64,000 nucleotides of DNA from Venturia oleaginea (Eukaryota > Ascomycota > Dothideomycetes > Venturiales > Venturiaceae). The stretch is from contig JABMLP010000004.1 in the NCBI GenBank assembly GCA_013176395.1, forward strand, positions 1,364,001-1,428,000. Reading direction: 5' to 3'. The notes below the pieces were generated by a model that did not search any database, was not told the origin of the DNA, and worked only from the letters and a program-made list of their open reading frames with translations. Positions 31,501-43,138 of this stretch are shown here, piece by piece (within the stretch, counting starts at the first letter, position 1; every line of letters begins with the position of its first letter). The translations under genes and the position numbers were made by a program.

Positions 31501-31926
31501 ATGGTCGCAGTTGTGTATCCATGCCAAGATTGTAAACCGTAGCGCTGTCTGGATCGTGTCAGTAACGTGAGGTTGCGACATATATTTGTAGATCAGCGCT
31601 CGATTCTGCAGTAGTCACGTAAATTGTGCGGCGTTCTGTTGTCACCCAGCGAAGGGCTAGATAGCGACGACCGTAACGAAGGCTTTGTCGGACAGCATAG
31701 AATTAAAGAAAAATTGACGAAACTGTTCACGCTTAGAGACAAAGACGGTCGTCGATATCGAAATCCGGATCCAGTAACTTTTGGGAATACCTTTTCGTTT
31801 AATACAGCTTCGTTAGACTTTAGAATCCTCTGCTATCCCGTTAAAAGCGTTTATTCATGGGGCATAGACAGATGTAGTACGGGTGCTTCTGTTGGGGAAG
31901 GCTAAGAGGAGGGGTCGATCATTTAC
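31501..31926. other. Left flank of element 2, no supported gene
   Basis: Joins the eroded transporter to the retroelement. A 93-codon frame (31624-31905) lacks an ATG start and recognisable motifs. The insertion junction reads CGATCATTTAC / TGCTAGTG. Confidence 0.45.
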
Positions 31927-32043
31927 TGCTAGTGTCTATCTGGTGGAGCAAGGGCCTCGTCCGACCAAGCGACAACAACAACATGGCGATCTCGCATATC
32001 GCACGACTTCTGAGCCCTCTGAGGCTCGTCTTGTATCTAGATT
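31927..32043 (+). repeat. Split direct repeat A1, left end of element 2
   Basis: 117 bp beginning TGCTAGTGTCTATC, identical in extent to A2 (38441-38557). It defines the left boundary of the element. Confidence 0.92.
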
Positions 32044-32305
32044 GTTGTTGTAGGACTCGTCCTTCATCCCGATATTCTCCTTATCGTCCTACGAGTCTTC
32101 CCGCCGCTGCGCGCGCCGCGCTTAGCCGTTCACCGCTTCTCGACAGACTTTTCAAGTACCACGCTGCCTCGACGACGTCTTGGGCATCGTTATATTGCAC
32201 CAGCATCAGAAATCCCTTCCAAGAGCTCCTTGGCATCTCTAGGGCTCTGTACTTATTAACAGAGCTGACCTGCTAACGATTTTAAATAGTTATACCGCTT
32301 TCTTT

Positions 32306-33516
32306 ATGCCTCCGAAGAAGGATATCACCGCGTCGGTTCCTATCAACTTATCCCTACCACCGGGTCACTCTACTCGCTCCTCTCGTACCCGACCCCCTCT
32401 ATTGTCTTCGGGACCCAGAGGTCATCTTCACGGTCTCTTACACCCATTGGCGGCGGGATGACACCTACTCAACCTCAGCCCACGTTAGCCCCGCCACGGG
32501 CACCGCCTCTAGCTCTGACCCTCGAACAGGTCGCGATCAACAATGCCCAGGCCGCTGAGGCTCGCGCCGTAGAGGCTCACAGGCTAAGGATGGACCGCGA
32601 AAAGGAGGAGCACGACCTCCAGATGCAGGTCAAACGCGAAGAAGCGGCGGCGCGCCTTGCGAAAATTAGGGAGGGCTCTTTACTCGAACTACCGCATGGC
32701 ACCAGTCGTCCGGGGGCGACTGAGCCGGATAACAGTACGGTAAGTCCCTCGATAACCAGCTGGTTTCGACACTTCGTATGCGTTTCCCCTGCCCTACCCA
32801 TTCACCTTGCGGAGAGCGTCAAGAATGGCACTTTTGAGCCAATAAACCTCGTACGTTTACGCTTGACGGACCCGGTACCATCTGCATCTCCGGGAGAAGA
32901 TCGTTTCCGGTTCGACGTCTCTACTGGCACGGCGAATCTCGTCAAAATCAAAGCAACAGCATCGTACGAGGACTATCCAGCACCACGCTTCTGGCTCGAG
33001 GCATTCACCTACTACGTTAGCCTCCTCTATATTCTCTTCCCTACTTTGAGCGCTGCAACGTACGAAGCCATCAATACCTTTCGCGCCAAGGCCGAGGCTT
33101 TGTGCCTACACTACGACTGGGCCTCCGTGCGCCTCTTGGTCTTCACATTCCACGCCGAAGTAATCCAGCGCGGTATTACGACGGCGAGCCACTGGAACCT
33201 CAGCTATGCCTTTCAGGATCGCTTCTGCAATCCACTTACGTCGAAGGCTCATCTCGAGGCTCAACAATTAATGGCAAAGCTTCAGTCGGCAGCTGCTCGT
33301 ACAGCTTCGAAGAGCTCTGAGAAGCGAAAGCGCAGCGACTCGTCCCTCAAAAACGAGACCTGCCTTAGCTATAACAGAGGAGCATGTACATGGGGTGAGT
33401 CGTGCAAGCGCTCCCATGTCTGTACCACTTGCAAGCAAAACCACCCCGCCACCGCTTGTCCGAAGAAGGCTTCAAGGCCTAAGGCGGAGACCGACCCTCT
33501 CAAGGTCGCCAAATAG
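32306..33516 (+). pseudogene. Gag-like protein of the YR retroelement (copy 2, private frameshifts)
   Basis: Same protein as the copy 1 Gag. The ATG at 32306 is preceded by the element's own leader, which supports the start choice. Private changes are a lost T near 32392, a lost G near 32741 and a gained C near 32788, leaving one net shift. The zinc-finger C-terminus and the final TAG (33514-33516) with its CAG CCA context are unchanged. Confidence 0.8.
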
Positions 33517-35196
33517 CAGCCAAAGGACGAGTTCCGGTCGAATACGGAGCCCTTGTTTGCTGTATTCCAACCCGATGGCCCGCCGCTGCCTGAGAATAGG
33601 TCGCCTTTCAAGCCTCTTGGCTGGATAAGCCTCCTCTCAGGATATCCAGAGCGCACACTGGTGACTAACCTAGTTGGTATTCTCACGTACGGCGCCTCCA
33701 TCGGTATCTGCGAGCCTCATACGATTCGCGTACGCGGCTTTTCGAACAACTACTTCTCCGACGAGGCGACCGTAGCCGAAGCTACGGGCTACGTTGCGAA
33801 GGAGCTGGCCGCCGGCCGATTGGCTATCTCTACAGACCCGGGCCTGTTTATCGCTCCTCTTGGGATGGTCCCAAAACAAGACGAACCTTACGCCGGATCC
33901 ACGACCTCTCTTGGCCGCCCCAAACTTCAGTCAACGACGCCATTCCACGCGTGTTTGGCAAGCTACAGTACACCAGAGTCGACAGAATTGTTCAGCACGT
34001 CCTTCGTACAGGCCGGGGCTGTCTTCTAATGAAACGCGACATTGCGCACGCTTTTCGCAACATCCTGTGGATCTCATTTCGTCCCGGTATCTTGGGTTTT
34101 GCCTCAACGGCGTCAATTATCAAGAACTCTGCCTCCCTTTCGGTCTCAGGACTGCGCCATTTATCTTCAATCTCTTTGCGGAAGGTCTCCATTGGGCTCT
34201 CGACGAGCAGGCCGGCACGCGCAGTATCCCTACCGCGATCGAGCACTACCTTGATGATTTTATGTTTGTGTGTACGTCAGGAAATTTCGGACCGCGTTCG
34301 GAACTCTGGATCAAGACCACCGATCGACTTGGGATTCCTCGCAAGGATGCCAAAGACGTGGTCGGCACGGCCGTCGAGATATTAGGTCTTCTGGTTGATA
34401 CGGTACGCTTGGAACTGCGTCTCTCCGACGAGAAGAGAGATTCTTTGATCCAGGCTATCCGTGATCACCTCTCCGAGACAAGGCCGCGGCTCCGGGATAC
34501 GAAGTCCCTCGCCGGGCGGCTCAGTTGGGCCAGTGCCGTCATCCGCCTTGGCCGGGTTTACACTCGATCGATCTGGGACTACCTGAGCGGAGCATACGGA
34601 GAAGTCAATCGGCACTTTCGCCGAGCCCTGACTAGCGGTGTACGAGACGACCTTCTCTGGTGGCTCCGTGCGCTCGAGCTAACCAACGGGGTCTACTTCT
34701 TCGATTATCGAAAGCGCCGTTGTTTCCACCTTTACACTGATGCCTCCGGACAACAAGCCTCGGCGGCTTCTTTTTCGAGTCCTCTGAGACCGATGTCTCT
34801 TGGGGGGATTACACCAATAGTATCGCAATCGAGCATGCTTTTATTGCTGAACCGTCCAATCGTTCGGCGTTTATCAACCCTAAGGAGATGGAGGCTGTTG
34901 CCGTCGCATTCCTCCGTTGGGGACCGTCTCTCTGGGCACATAATCGGGTTGTTATCCACTGTGACAACTCTACGGCCGTGGCCGGGTTGACGAAGGAGGC
35001 TGTTCGTGGTGAGAGCAACACCCATCTCCGCACTATTGTTACTCAGGCCGCTGCCTGCGATATTGTTATCGAAGCCCGCTGGCTTCCATCTACGGCTAAC
35101 GGCCTGGCCGATGCCCTCTCTCGAGTCCAGTTTGATCGTATCGCCTGGCTCTGCCCCCAATGGGGCTCACCGCTTTCGATCTCACAGTTCCGCTGA
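33517..35196 (+). pseudogene. Reverse transcriptase-RNase H of the YR retroelement (copy 2, private frameshifts)
   Basis: Continues in the Gag frame after the UAG. YLDD is at 34247-34258. The stretch that is shifted in copy 1 (GTTTCGG) reads through here as GTTCGG. This copy instead has one-base losses near 33882 (GACGAACC), 34064 (CATCCTGTGG) and 34757 (CAACAAGCC). The breaks of the two copies do not coincide, so the parent frame was probably open from RT to the RNase H stop at 35194-35196. Confidence 0.85.
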
Positions 35197-36813
35197 ACTA
35201 TTGTTGAACCGTCCGATCGTTCGGCCTTTATTAACCCTAAAGAGATGGAGGCCGTTGCCGTTGCCGTTGCATTCCTCCGTTGGGGACCATCTCTATAGGC
35301 ATATCCGGCCGACGCCCTCTCTCGAGTCTAGTTTTCGATCGTATCGTCTAGCTGCCTCCGATGGGGCTCACCTTTTTCGATCTCAGTTCCGCTGAACTAT
35401 TGGTGAACCGTCCGATCGTTCGGCGTTTATCAACCCTAAAGAGATGGAGGCCGTTGCCGTTGCCGTTGCATTCCTCCGTTGGGGACCATCTCTATAGGTA
35501 CATCCGGCCGACGCCCTCTCTCGAGTCTAGTTTCGATCGTATCGTCTAGCTCTGCCTCCGATGAGGCTCACCGCTTTCGATCTTACAGTTCCGTTGAACT
35601 ATTGGTGAATTGTCCGATCGTTCGGCGTTTATCAACCCTAAAGAGATGGAGGCCGTTGCCGTTGCCGTTGCATTCCTCCGTTGGGGACCATCTCTATAGG
35701 TACATCTGGCCGACGCCCTCGCGAGTCTAGTTTTTCGATCGTATCGTCTAGCTCTGCCTCCGATGGGGCTCACCGCTTTCGATCTTATAGTTCCGTTGAA
35801 CTATTGGTGAACCGTCCGATCGTTCGGCGTTTATCAACCCTAAAGAGATGGAGGCCGTTGCCGTTGCCGTTGCATTCCTCCGTTGGGGACCATCTCTATA
35901 GGTACATCCGGCCGACGCCGTCTCTCGAGTCTAGTTTCGATCGTATCGTCTGGCTCTGCCTCCGATGGGGCTCACCGTTTTCGATCTCACAGTTCCGCTG
36001 AACTATTGGTGAACCGTCCGATCGTTCGGCGTTTATCAACCCTAAAGAGATGGAGGCCGTTGCCGTTGCCGTTGCATTCCTCCGTTGGGGACCATCTCTA
36101 TAGGTACATCTGGCCGACGCCCTCGCGAGTCTAGTTTCGATCGTATCGTCTAGCTCTGCCTCCGATGGGGCTCACCGTTTCGATCTCACAGTTCCGCTGA
36201 ACTATTGGTGAACCGTCCGATCGTTCGGCGTTTATCAACCCTAAAGAGATGGAGGCCGTTGCCGTTGCCGTTGCATTCCTCCGTTGGGGACCATCTCTAT
36301 AGGTACATCCGGCCGACGCCCTCTCTCGAGTCTAGTTTCGATCGTATCGTCTAGCTCTGCCTCCGATGGGGCTCACGTTTTCGATCTCACAGTTCCGCTG
36401 AACTATTGGTGAACCGTCCGATCGTTCGGCGTTTATCAACCCTAAAGAGATGGAGGCCGTTGCCGTTGCCGTTGCATTCCTCCGTTGGGGACCATCTCTA
36501 TAGGTACATCTGGCCGACGCTCTCGCGAGTCTAGTTTCGATCGTATCGTCTGGCTCTGCCTCCGATGGGGCTCACCGCTTTCGATCTTACAGTTCCGTTG
36601 AACTATTGTTGAGCCGTCCGATCGTTCGGCGTTTATCAACCCTAAGAGATGGAGGCCGTTGCCGTTGCCGTTGCATTCCTCCGTTGGGGACCATCTCTAT
36701 AGGTACATCTGGCCGACGCCCTCGCGAGTCTAGTTTCGATCGTATCGTCTGGCTCTGCCTCCGATGGGGCTCTCCGCTATCGTCCTTACAGTTCCGTTGA
36801 ATTCTTGCTATCC
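35197..36813 (+). repeat. RNase H-derived internal satellite (copy 2)
   Basis: Same eight monomers as in copy 1, differing by single-base indels (an extra T near 35733, a lost T near 36178, a lost C near 36376). Because of these indels the recombinase frame is in phase with RNase H in copy 1 and out of phase in copy 2. Confidence 0.9.
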
Positions 36814-36881
36814 CGGGGATTGCAACTTTGGGCTTGGCGCGCTGTTCGTGGCAGCCGTTCTTTGCAGGCTCATCGGCTTAA

Positions 36882-38048
36882 GCGCCATGCTACTCTGCTA
36901 TCGCCGACGTTCGGCAGATACCCTGGTCGGACTCCGGTACTCGTACAAAGCTTGCTAACGTGCTTCGTCCAGCACCTAGCCTCGAGTATACTTCCTACGA
37001 TAGCGAGCTCCTCCCTACAGTTCATAGGTTCTTCCTCCGTACCCTTCGCGAGCGAAACCTTGGCCTCTCTGATGAGTATATTACCCTCTTATGGTACGGC
37101 TTGGCCCAGAACACGCGCAACACGTACGGCGCGGGTATCAAGAGCTGGGAGAGGTTCTGTACGCTGGAGGGCTGTGTAGACTATCCCGCAGAACCCCTCA
37201 ATCTCGGCGAATGGATGGCAAGGCGTGTCATTACTGGAGGAGCGGAAGGCATCATTTCCGGCGCTACAGCGGCCAGCTACCTCTCCGCAGTACGTTCAAA
37301 GCATATCGACCTGGGATACCCTATCAGCGCGTTCGCTGATCCGATGCTCCTACGCGCAAGACAGGGGGCTCTCAACCTCAGGCCTCCGAAGCGCAAGAAT
37401 AGGCTCCCTATTACTGTACGCATCCTTGAGGGACTGACGGCTGTGGAACCGACCACCGGAGCCGACCTCAATCTCGACACTCTCTTCAAGGTGGCCTATG
37501 CTGGTTTCTTCCGCCTTGGCGAGCTGGCTTACACTAGAAGAGATAGGGAGCACCCGCTGTTCTCCTATACTCATGTCTTACGGAGCGATATCGCCTTCCA
37601 TCGTCATACGCCTAGCCATCAGCCTTACGGGGTCTCTATTTTCCTGAAGCGTAGCAAGACCGATTACGCTAATCAGGGCGTTCCCATCTCCATCGCCGCA
37701 ACGGGAAAACCTACCTGTGCAGTAGCCGCCCTGGTAAGACTTTTCAGGCACGATCCGAAGCCGCTTTCGGCGCCTCTCTTCGACATCGGCAAAGGGCATT
37801 GTTCGGCCGCTGCTGTACACATGCAACTACGCCGACGCCTCCTCGCTACTGGTATTATCTCCTCGCTGGACGACAAGTCCTACACAGGCCATTCCTTCCG
37901 CAGGGGTGCTGCTACGGACGCAGCTGCGAAGGGAGTGCCTGAGCTCGAGCTTAAGGCAGCGGGTCGATGGTCCTCCGAAGCTTTCCTCCGTTACATATCC
38001 CGTTCGTTCGAACAGCAGCTTGCAATCAGTCGCCTGTTCCTGATATAA
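36882..38048 (+). CDS. Tyrosine recombinase of the YR retroelement (copy 2)
   Basis: Same open frame and catalytic residues (Arg, His-x-x-Arg, Trp, Tyr) as copy 1. The only difference I saw is a silent C to T in a His codon (5541 versus 37574). No front-end ATG. Confidence 0.88.
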   Translation, partial: APCYSAIADVRQIPWSDSGTRTKLANVLRPAPSLEYTSYDSELLPTVHRFFLRTLRERNLGLSDEYITLLWYGLAQNTRNTYGAGIKSWERFCTLEGCVDYPAEPLNLGEWMARRVITGGAEGIISGATAASYLSAVRSKHIDLGYPISAFADPMLLRARQGALNLRPPKRKNRLPITVRILEGLTAVEPTTGADLNLDTLFKVAYAGFFRLGELAYTRRDREHPLFSYTHVLRSDIAFHRHTPSHQPYGVSIFLKRSKTDYANQGVPISIAATGKPTCAVAALVRLFRHDPKPLSAPLFDIGKGHCSAAAVHMQLRRRLLATGIISSLDDKSYTGHSFRRGAATDAAAKGVPELELKAAGRWSSEAFLRYISRSFEQQLAISRLFLI

Positions 38049-38204
38049 CACCGTTGTGTTCACCCGATCGCCAAAGCTATACTCTGCTTCGCTACACCGC
38101 TGTGTTTCTCGCCTCTACCCTGGACCGAGTATGTCGTACAGACTCGCCTCCTATCCCACCTCGTTTCCTTCTTGTTTGTCTGGGCCGCAGGCGCTTCGCT
38201 TCTG

Positions 38205-38440
38205 GGCAGTAGGGCACCTCATTTGCCTTCAATCGAGAAGCAATTGAGCCGTGGGCATGCCATCCTGAGACCTACCCCGTGGCTGAAGCCCCGTGTGGCT
38301 GAGGAAGCCTGTATGGCTCAGGGCTCAATGGCTTGCTCGCTCACAATGAAAATTCACGTGCCCTGGCCTGCGTCCGGCCAATCAACAGATAAAACGTGCC
38401 AGATGACCGTGATCCGAAGGCGTGGCGAGATGGAGATAGA
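38205..38440 (+). repeat. Split direct repeat B1 (copy 2)
   Basis: 236 bp, partner of 38599-38834, directly abutting A2. Confidence 0.9.
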
Positions 38441-38557
38441 TGCTAGTGTCTATCTGGTGGAGCAAGGGCCTCGTCCGACCAAGCGACAACAACAACATGG
38501 CGATCTCGCATATCGCACGACTTCTGAGCCCTCTGAGGCTCGTCTTGTATCTAGATT
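38441..38557 (+). repeat. Split direct repeat A2 (copy 2)
   Basis: 117 bp, partner of A1 at 31927-32043. Confidence 0.9.
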
Positions 38558-38598
38558 CCCACCCGCCTACACCCTGTAGTCAACGTCTTATACGTGCA

Positions 38599-38834
38599 GG
38601 CAGTAGGGCACCTCATTTGCCTTCAATCGAGAAGCAATTGAGCCGTGGGCATGCCATCCTGAGACCTACCCCGTGGCTGAAGCCCCGTGTGGCTGAGGAA
38701 GCCTGTATGGCTCAGGGCTCAATGGCTTGCTCGCTCACAATGAAAATTCACGTGCCCTGGCCTGCGTCCGGCCAATCAACAGATAAAACGTGCCAGATGA
38801 CCGTGATCCGAAGGCGTGGCGAGATGGAGATAGA
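38599..38834 (+). repeat. Split direct repeat B2, right end of element 2
   Basis: 236 bp. Similarity to B1 ends at 38834. The right flank GCGCCGCTAAACC is the same as after copy 1. Confidence 0.88.
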
Positions 38835-39849
38835 GCGCCGCTAAACCCTTCACCCGCGTGCCTGGAAACCCCTAGGGAGTTTTGCCAGAAAGTTAGCGTG
38901 ATCGATTTGATTTGTGAATTGCGTCATCGGGCCTCAAGTACCTGAAGAAAGTCAGGAAACGACGAATACCAAATCCTAACAATCGGATAGACGTCTCTCG
39001 TATATATGGAGATGAGCACACTCCATTTCGAAAGAAAGGAAGAAAGGAAGAAAGAAAGAAATAGCGAGAAAAGATTAAAAGTAGCGAGAAAAGATCAATC
39101 GGAAGACCGAAAGCTCGACTCGTTTCGCTTCTCCTTCCATCGGATCGGACTTACTAAAGACATAGTAGATCGAACACTGTTGGTATCACTTATGGTGAGA
39201 AAGAAATGACGCGCGCGTATGGCATGAAGGAAGTAACAGATTATGAGTTGGTGGCTTGTATTGTGTTGTTTTTAAGTATCTTACATTGATGACACGGATC
39301 AGACCCTCCGGTTATCCTATGGCTGTGCAGCCGACTTCGTACTATGGTTAGATACAGGCCCGTAGGCAGTAGTTGCGGAGTGGCTACTAGGGGCTATGAT
39401 TGGTCAAAACCTAGCACAGCCACACCCCATCAACAGATAAAAAGTCAAACATCACCCCATCGAAAAGGAAGCAACCACGAAAATCGAACGTCTGATTTAT
39501 GAGAGAAATTTTATCTCACAAAAGAAAGTCCAGCTACGCCAAGGAATCACGTCATATAAACAAACACCAATTAAACATATCCAGATGTGCTTGTTGAAGG
39601 AAGAATCATCCATTCCTCTAACTTGACATCCCACATCATCCCATCCAATGACCCCCAATTATCCAAACCCAAAATCAGTTAAATCCAAATCATTAATCGC
39701 TAAACCGCTCCTTCAATGTCGGGTATAAGTCCAAACCATTTTCCAACCCTAAAACCATCGCAAATCCAAACTCCGCATGAAAACACACCACAACCACCCA
39801 ATCTAGCGTCTGTCAACCATCCTCCTCTCCAGATCCCCTGCTCCAAACC
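38835..39849. other. Intergenic, copy 2
   Basis: Counterpart of 6803-7819 with the same GAAAG-type microsatellite. Single-base losses occur near 39164 and 39749. No supported gene. Confidence 0.5.
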
Positions 39850-42371
39850 TCATCTTCCCCTATCCCAATCCCAATCATTCCCATCCCACAGGTTCTTCCC
39901 CACACTATCGTCCCAACTCCCACTACTAGACTTGACCGGTTTCCTCCTCAACACACTATTCTGCCTCGACTGCATCGCATTCCCATTAACCGGACTCTCA
40001 GTTCTAGCAGTATCAAAACTCCAATCACCCCTCCTCACCGGACCAAAGCCGTTACTCGGCGCCATGTACTGGCTCGGACTCTCCGTGACATTGTCTGGAG
40101 AGGCGGCTATGGTGGAATACTGTGGCGGTACACTGAGAGGCGGTGCCGGTTTCCTCTTAAGATTCAGATTATCCGTCCGCACACTCAATTCTTCAGTCTG
40201 AACTTGCCAGTTCTGAGAATCTGTGGAATTGACGGTGGCAGTCGTGGGCATGCGGATTGGGGAGGGTCGGGTAAGTAATGCTGACAAATCTCCTGTTATT
40301 GCGGGGGTGGTTGCTGGTTCCTGGCTGTGGTCGTTGAAGAGTTGACGTGGAGTTGGTCGCGTATTCATATCTGCCGAGCTTGTTGATGCCGCTGAGATGG
40401 TTCCCGATTCCTGGTTTTGGCTGGGGATGAATCGGCGTGGCGGTCGACCGTAGACTTCTGATGATCTTCTTGGTCCTCCATAAACTTCTGATGATCTTCT
40501 CGGTGCCCCTGGGATAATTCCTGGTTCTTGGTTGTTGTTCATGCTGGTTCGGCGGAGAGAAGCTGGTGGCACATAGACCCCTGCTGAGCGGGTTGCTTCT
40601 GGGATGGTTCCTGAATCTTGGTTATGGTTGACAATAATTTGGCGAGGAGTTGGTGGCGGCATGTACCACCCGACCGAGGTCCTTGTTGCGGGAATGGTTC
40701 CTGATTCTTGATCGCGGTGAACGACGGGCTGGCGCGGAGGAAGTGGTGGCGGTGTTTCTTTCTCCAGTGAACTGTCGTTATCTTTCATGTTGATGAAACC
40801 CATCTTTTGCTCCTCTTGGAACCCAGCGGGCGAGACTGGGGATTCATTCGAGGGATGTCGGTCGTGTTGGTGGATTTCGTGGATTTCATGTAGTAAGGGA
40901 TCCTCATGATCGTCCATTCGCGATGGAGGTTGCAAGTCCAGCGCAAAAGCTCTCTCCTCCACACCGCAAGCCCCGCGCAAACCTTGCGACCACATCTCGC
41001 CGGCAGCTGTCAAAATGCGTCGAATTATGGATGAAACCTTCGCATCCTCCATTTGATCTGGTCCACAGACTAGGGTGGGAGCGAAGCAGACTGCCAGATT
41101 TTCTGCCGTCATCTTGTTCGCATCGGATCGTGCAGATACGGCTGCCAATACTGGAATCAAATGCCTTGTGCATATTTCTCGAGACGTCATTGGCAGTATT
41201 GACCAATCAGAATGGGTGGAGAATAGTTCTGTCAGGTTCCGCAACGAAGGTGGCTCCTCAGCATTCCCAAATATCTTCCGTAGATCTCGATAGCAATTCG
41301 AAGGGAACAATGGCTCCCGGAGTTCGGCATACCACAATTTCATGAGCCCAGCAGCGAGATGTACACCATAAGCCTCATGCTGATCTATTTCTCCAATTAT
41401 AGATGTGATGTTATGCATGTGCTCATAATTCGGCATAGGCAATGCCACGCCCTGCTCCTTCCAAACAACGAATTTCTGTCCCCTGTCATAAGCTTCCCTC
41501 AAAATCTCCTTCAGCTTCACTTGAGGCGGTATCCTGAACAAGCCCTCGGTTGTGATGTTTCCATCTATCAAGATGAAGTTTGTGGTTTCTCGGAGGACTC
41601 GTGGTAGTCGAGATTGTCCGTCAAAATTCTTAGGTAATGGTACTCGCGAGGAGAATGCCCGTCTACCACTAACATGTTTGACGTGTATATCGGGACTGAC
41701 TTCGCGATCGCGTAGGTAGGCGGAGGGTGGAATGAGGAGGTCCTGGATGTTTATGTATTTGGCCAAATCGGTCAACGTCGAAGCTATAACGTGTACTGTT
41801 AGCTACTCTTGCATGACGTAGAGTTTACCCCTAAGAAATATGCCTTTCTGTCGTCCTCATGCATGGGAAAGTATGCCATACCATGAACGATCTTCTTCCT
41901 AAACTTTGGGCTTGCAACAGTTGAGAAGACCTCAAACATCATTCTGATCCAAGTTCTCTGATGCACAATATACAATCTCTGGATTCTCTTTCTCATGGCT
42001 CTGCTTAGCACATGATAGGCCTGCAGGAACCAGCCTATACCGGGATAACTCTTCCTCGCACTTGTGGCCCCATCCTCCGGGCCTCCCGCGAACAGAACCA
42101 CCTCATACTCGGCTCCAAGCACCAGCTCTTCCTCGCCCGGCAACCGGGCTAGCACATATGGCAATAGAGTATCATAGTCGACCTCGCTGGTATCTGGTAA
42201 TGCTGCAGCGTTGAGAATGTATATCGGGTGGTTCGATTTAGAGTTGAGTGGGGAGCGATAGAGGATGGATGTTGCGGCCTTTGACATTTGCGGATTATGG
42301 TCTGCTGAGCCCGGAGGAGGGGCTACAGTGCTTATGGAGGAGCCGCGGGCGCGCTGTTTGAAGTGCCGCAT
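39850..42371 (-). CDS. Sec14-like (CRAL-TRIO) plus RhoGAP protein (copy 2)
   Basis: CDS complement(join(39850..41783, 41882..42371)). I found no difference from copy 1 in exons or intron, so both copies would encode the same protein. The start is uncertain for the same reason as in copy 1. Confidence 0.85.
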
Positions 42372-43138
42372 TACTTGCTTCTGGGTGTACTGTGACGCTA
42401 CAATCAGTGGGTTGCACTCTGGTATGGGTTGCTGGACGTACACAATGGAGCGATTGCTGTTAATATGGAGAAGAGAAGATTCCAAAAAGGCAACCCGGGC
42501 AGTCAAATAAAGATAAAGAGAGAAGAAGATTTCAAAAGGGCAATTCAGGTAGTCAAACAGAGCGAGAAAGTGTTGTGGTGATTTTCCTAGACCCGTCGTA
42601 TATCCAGATATCTAGGTAGCCAGCAGAATCTTGTTTACGGCCTCCTATTATTGCGCGGCCGCATATTTTCCATTATATTATTGGCATTGGACTAGCCGGT
42701 TGAGGGCTTGAACTGCACCTTGTTGCCCAAAAGCATCTTCCGGCGCACAGCACGTTGGCAAACTTCGTCATCAGGGAGCTGGGCTTGGCCCTGGCCGGCA
42801 TCAGCCATCCAAGCAACAGGTCCGAAATCCTTTCACAAACACCACCTCCACCGTACTATAATAGCATTAGCAAGGTTGCCTTAACACGCCGCTTTGAGAC
42901 ATGCACAATGAGCTGCGAATCCGACCGCATCTGCTTGTCCTCCCTGTTGCTATATTTGACTACAGTTCACCTCAAATGGGGTCATCCTTGAAGAACAGGT
43001 ACCAACGAGTCGTCATCAGGCAAACTTTGCACCGTTACATAAACAAGCAAATATCATCACACAGAAGCAGTATTATACATGGACACCTCGAACACACAAA
43101 CACCAGCTCCTCTCCTCCGCCATCGGCAATTGCGTGCA
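42372..43138. other. Intergenic, copy 2
   Basis: Counterpart of 10342-11109, with one G lost near 42683. Nothing recognised. Confidence 0.5.

Larger units (their letters stand above)
255..31926 (+). repeat. Segmental tandem duplication, copy 1
   Basis: The whole stretch recurs at 32294-63979 in the same order and orientation with offsets of about 32,029-32,053 bases. Copy 1 starts at the left breakpoint of the truncated element (first shared base 255) and ends where the next element's A1 repeat begins. Confidence 0.97.
31927..38834 (+). mobile_element. Tyrosine-recombinase retrotransposon, copy 2, both ends present
   Basis: 6,908 bp with complete terminal structure: A1 31927-32043, coding region, B1 38205-38440, A2 38441-38557, B2 38599-38834. 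The 5' leader (32044-32305, with a GC-rich CGCGCGCCGCGC stretch) precedes Gag and is absent from copy 1. It lies exactly at the junction between the two 32-kb units. If the array arose by recombination between two elements, this one is the hybrid. No target duplication is visible, as expected for YR integration. Confidence 0.92.
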
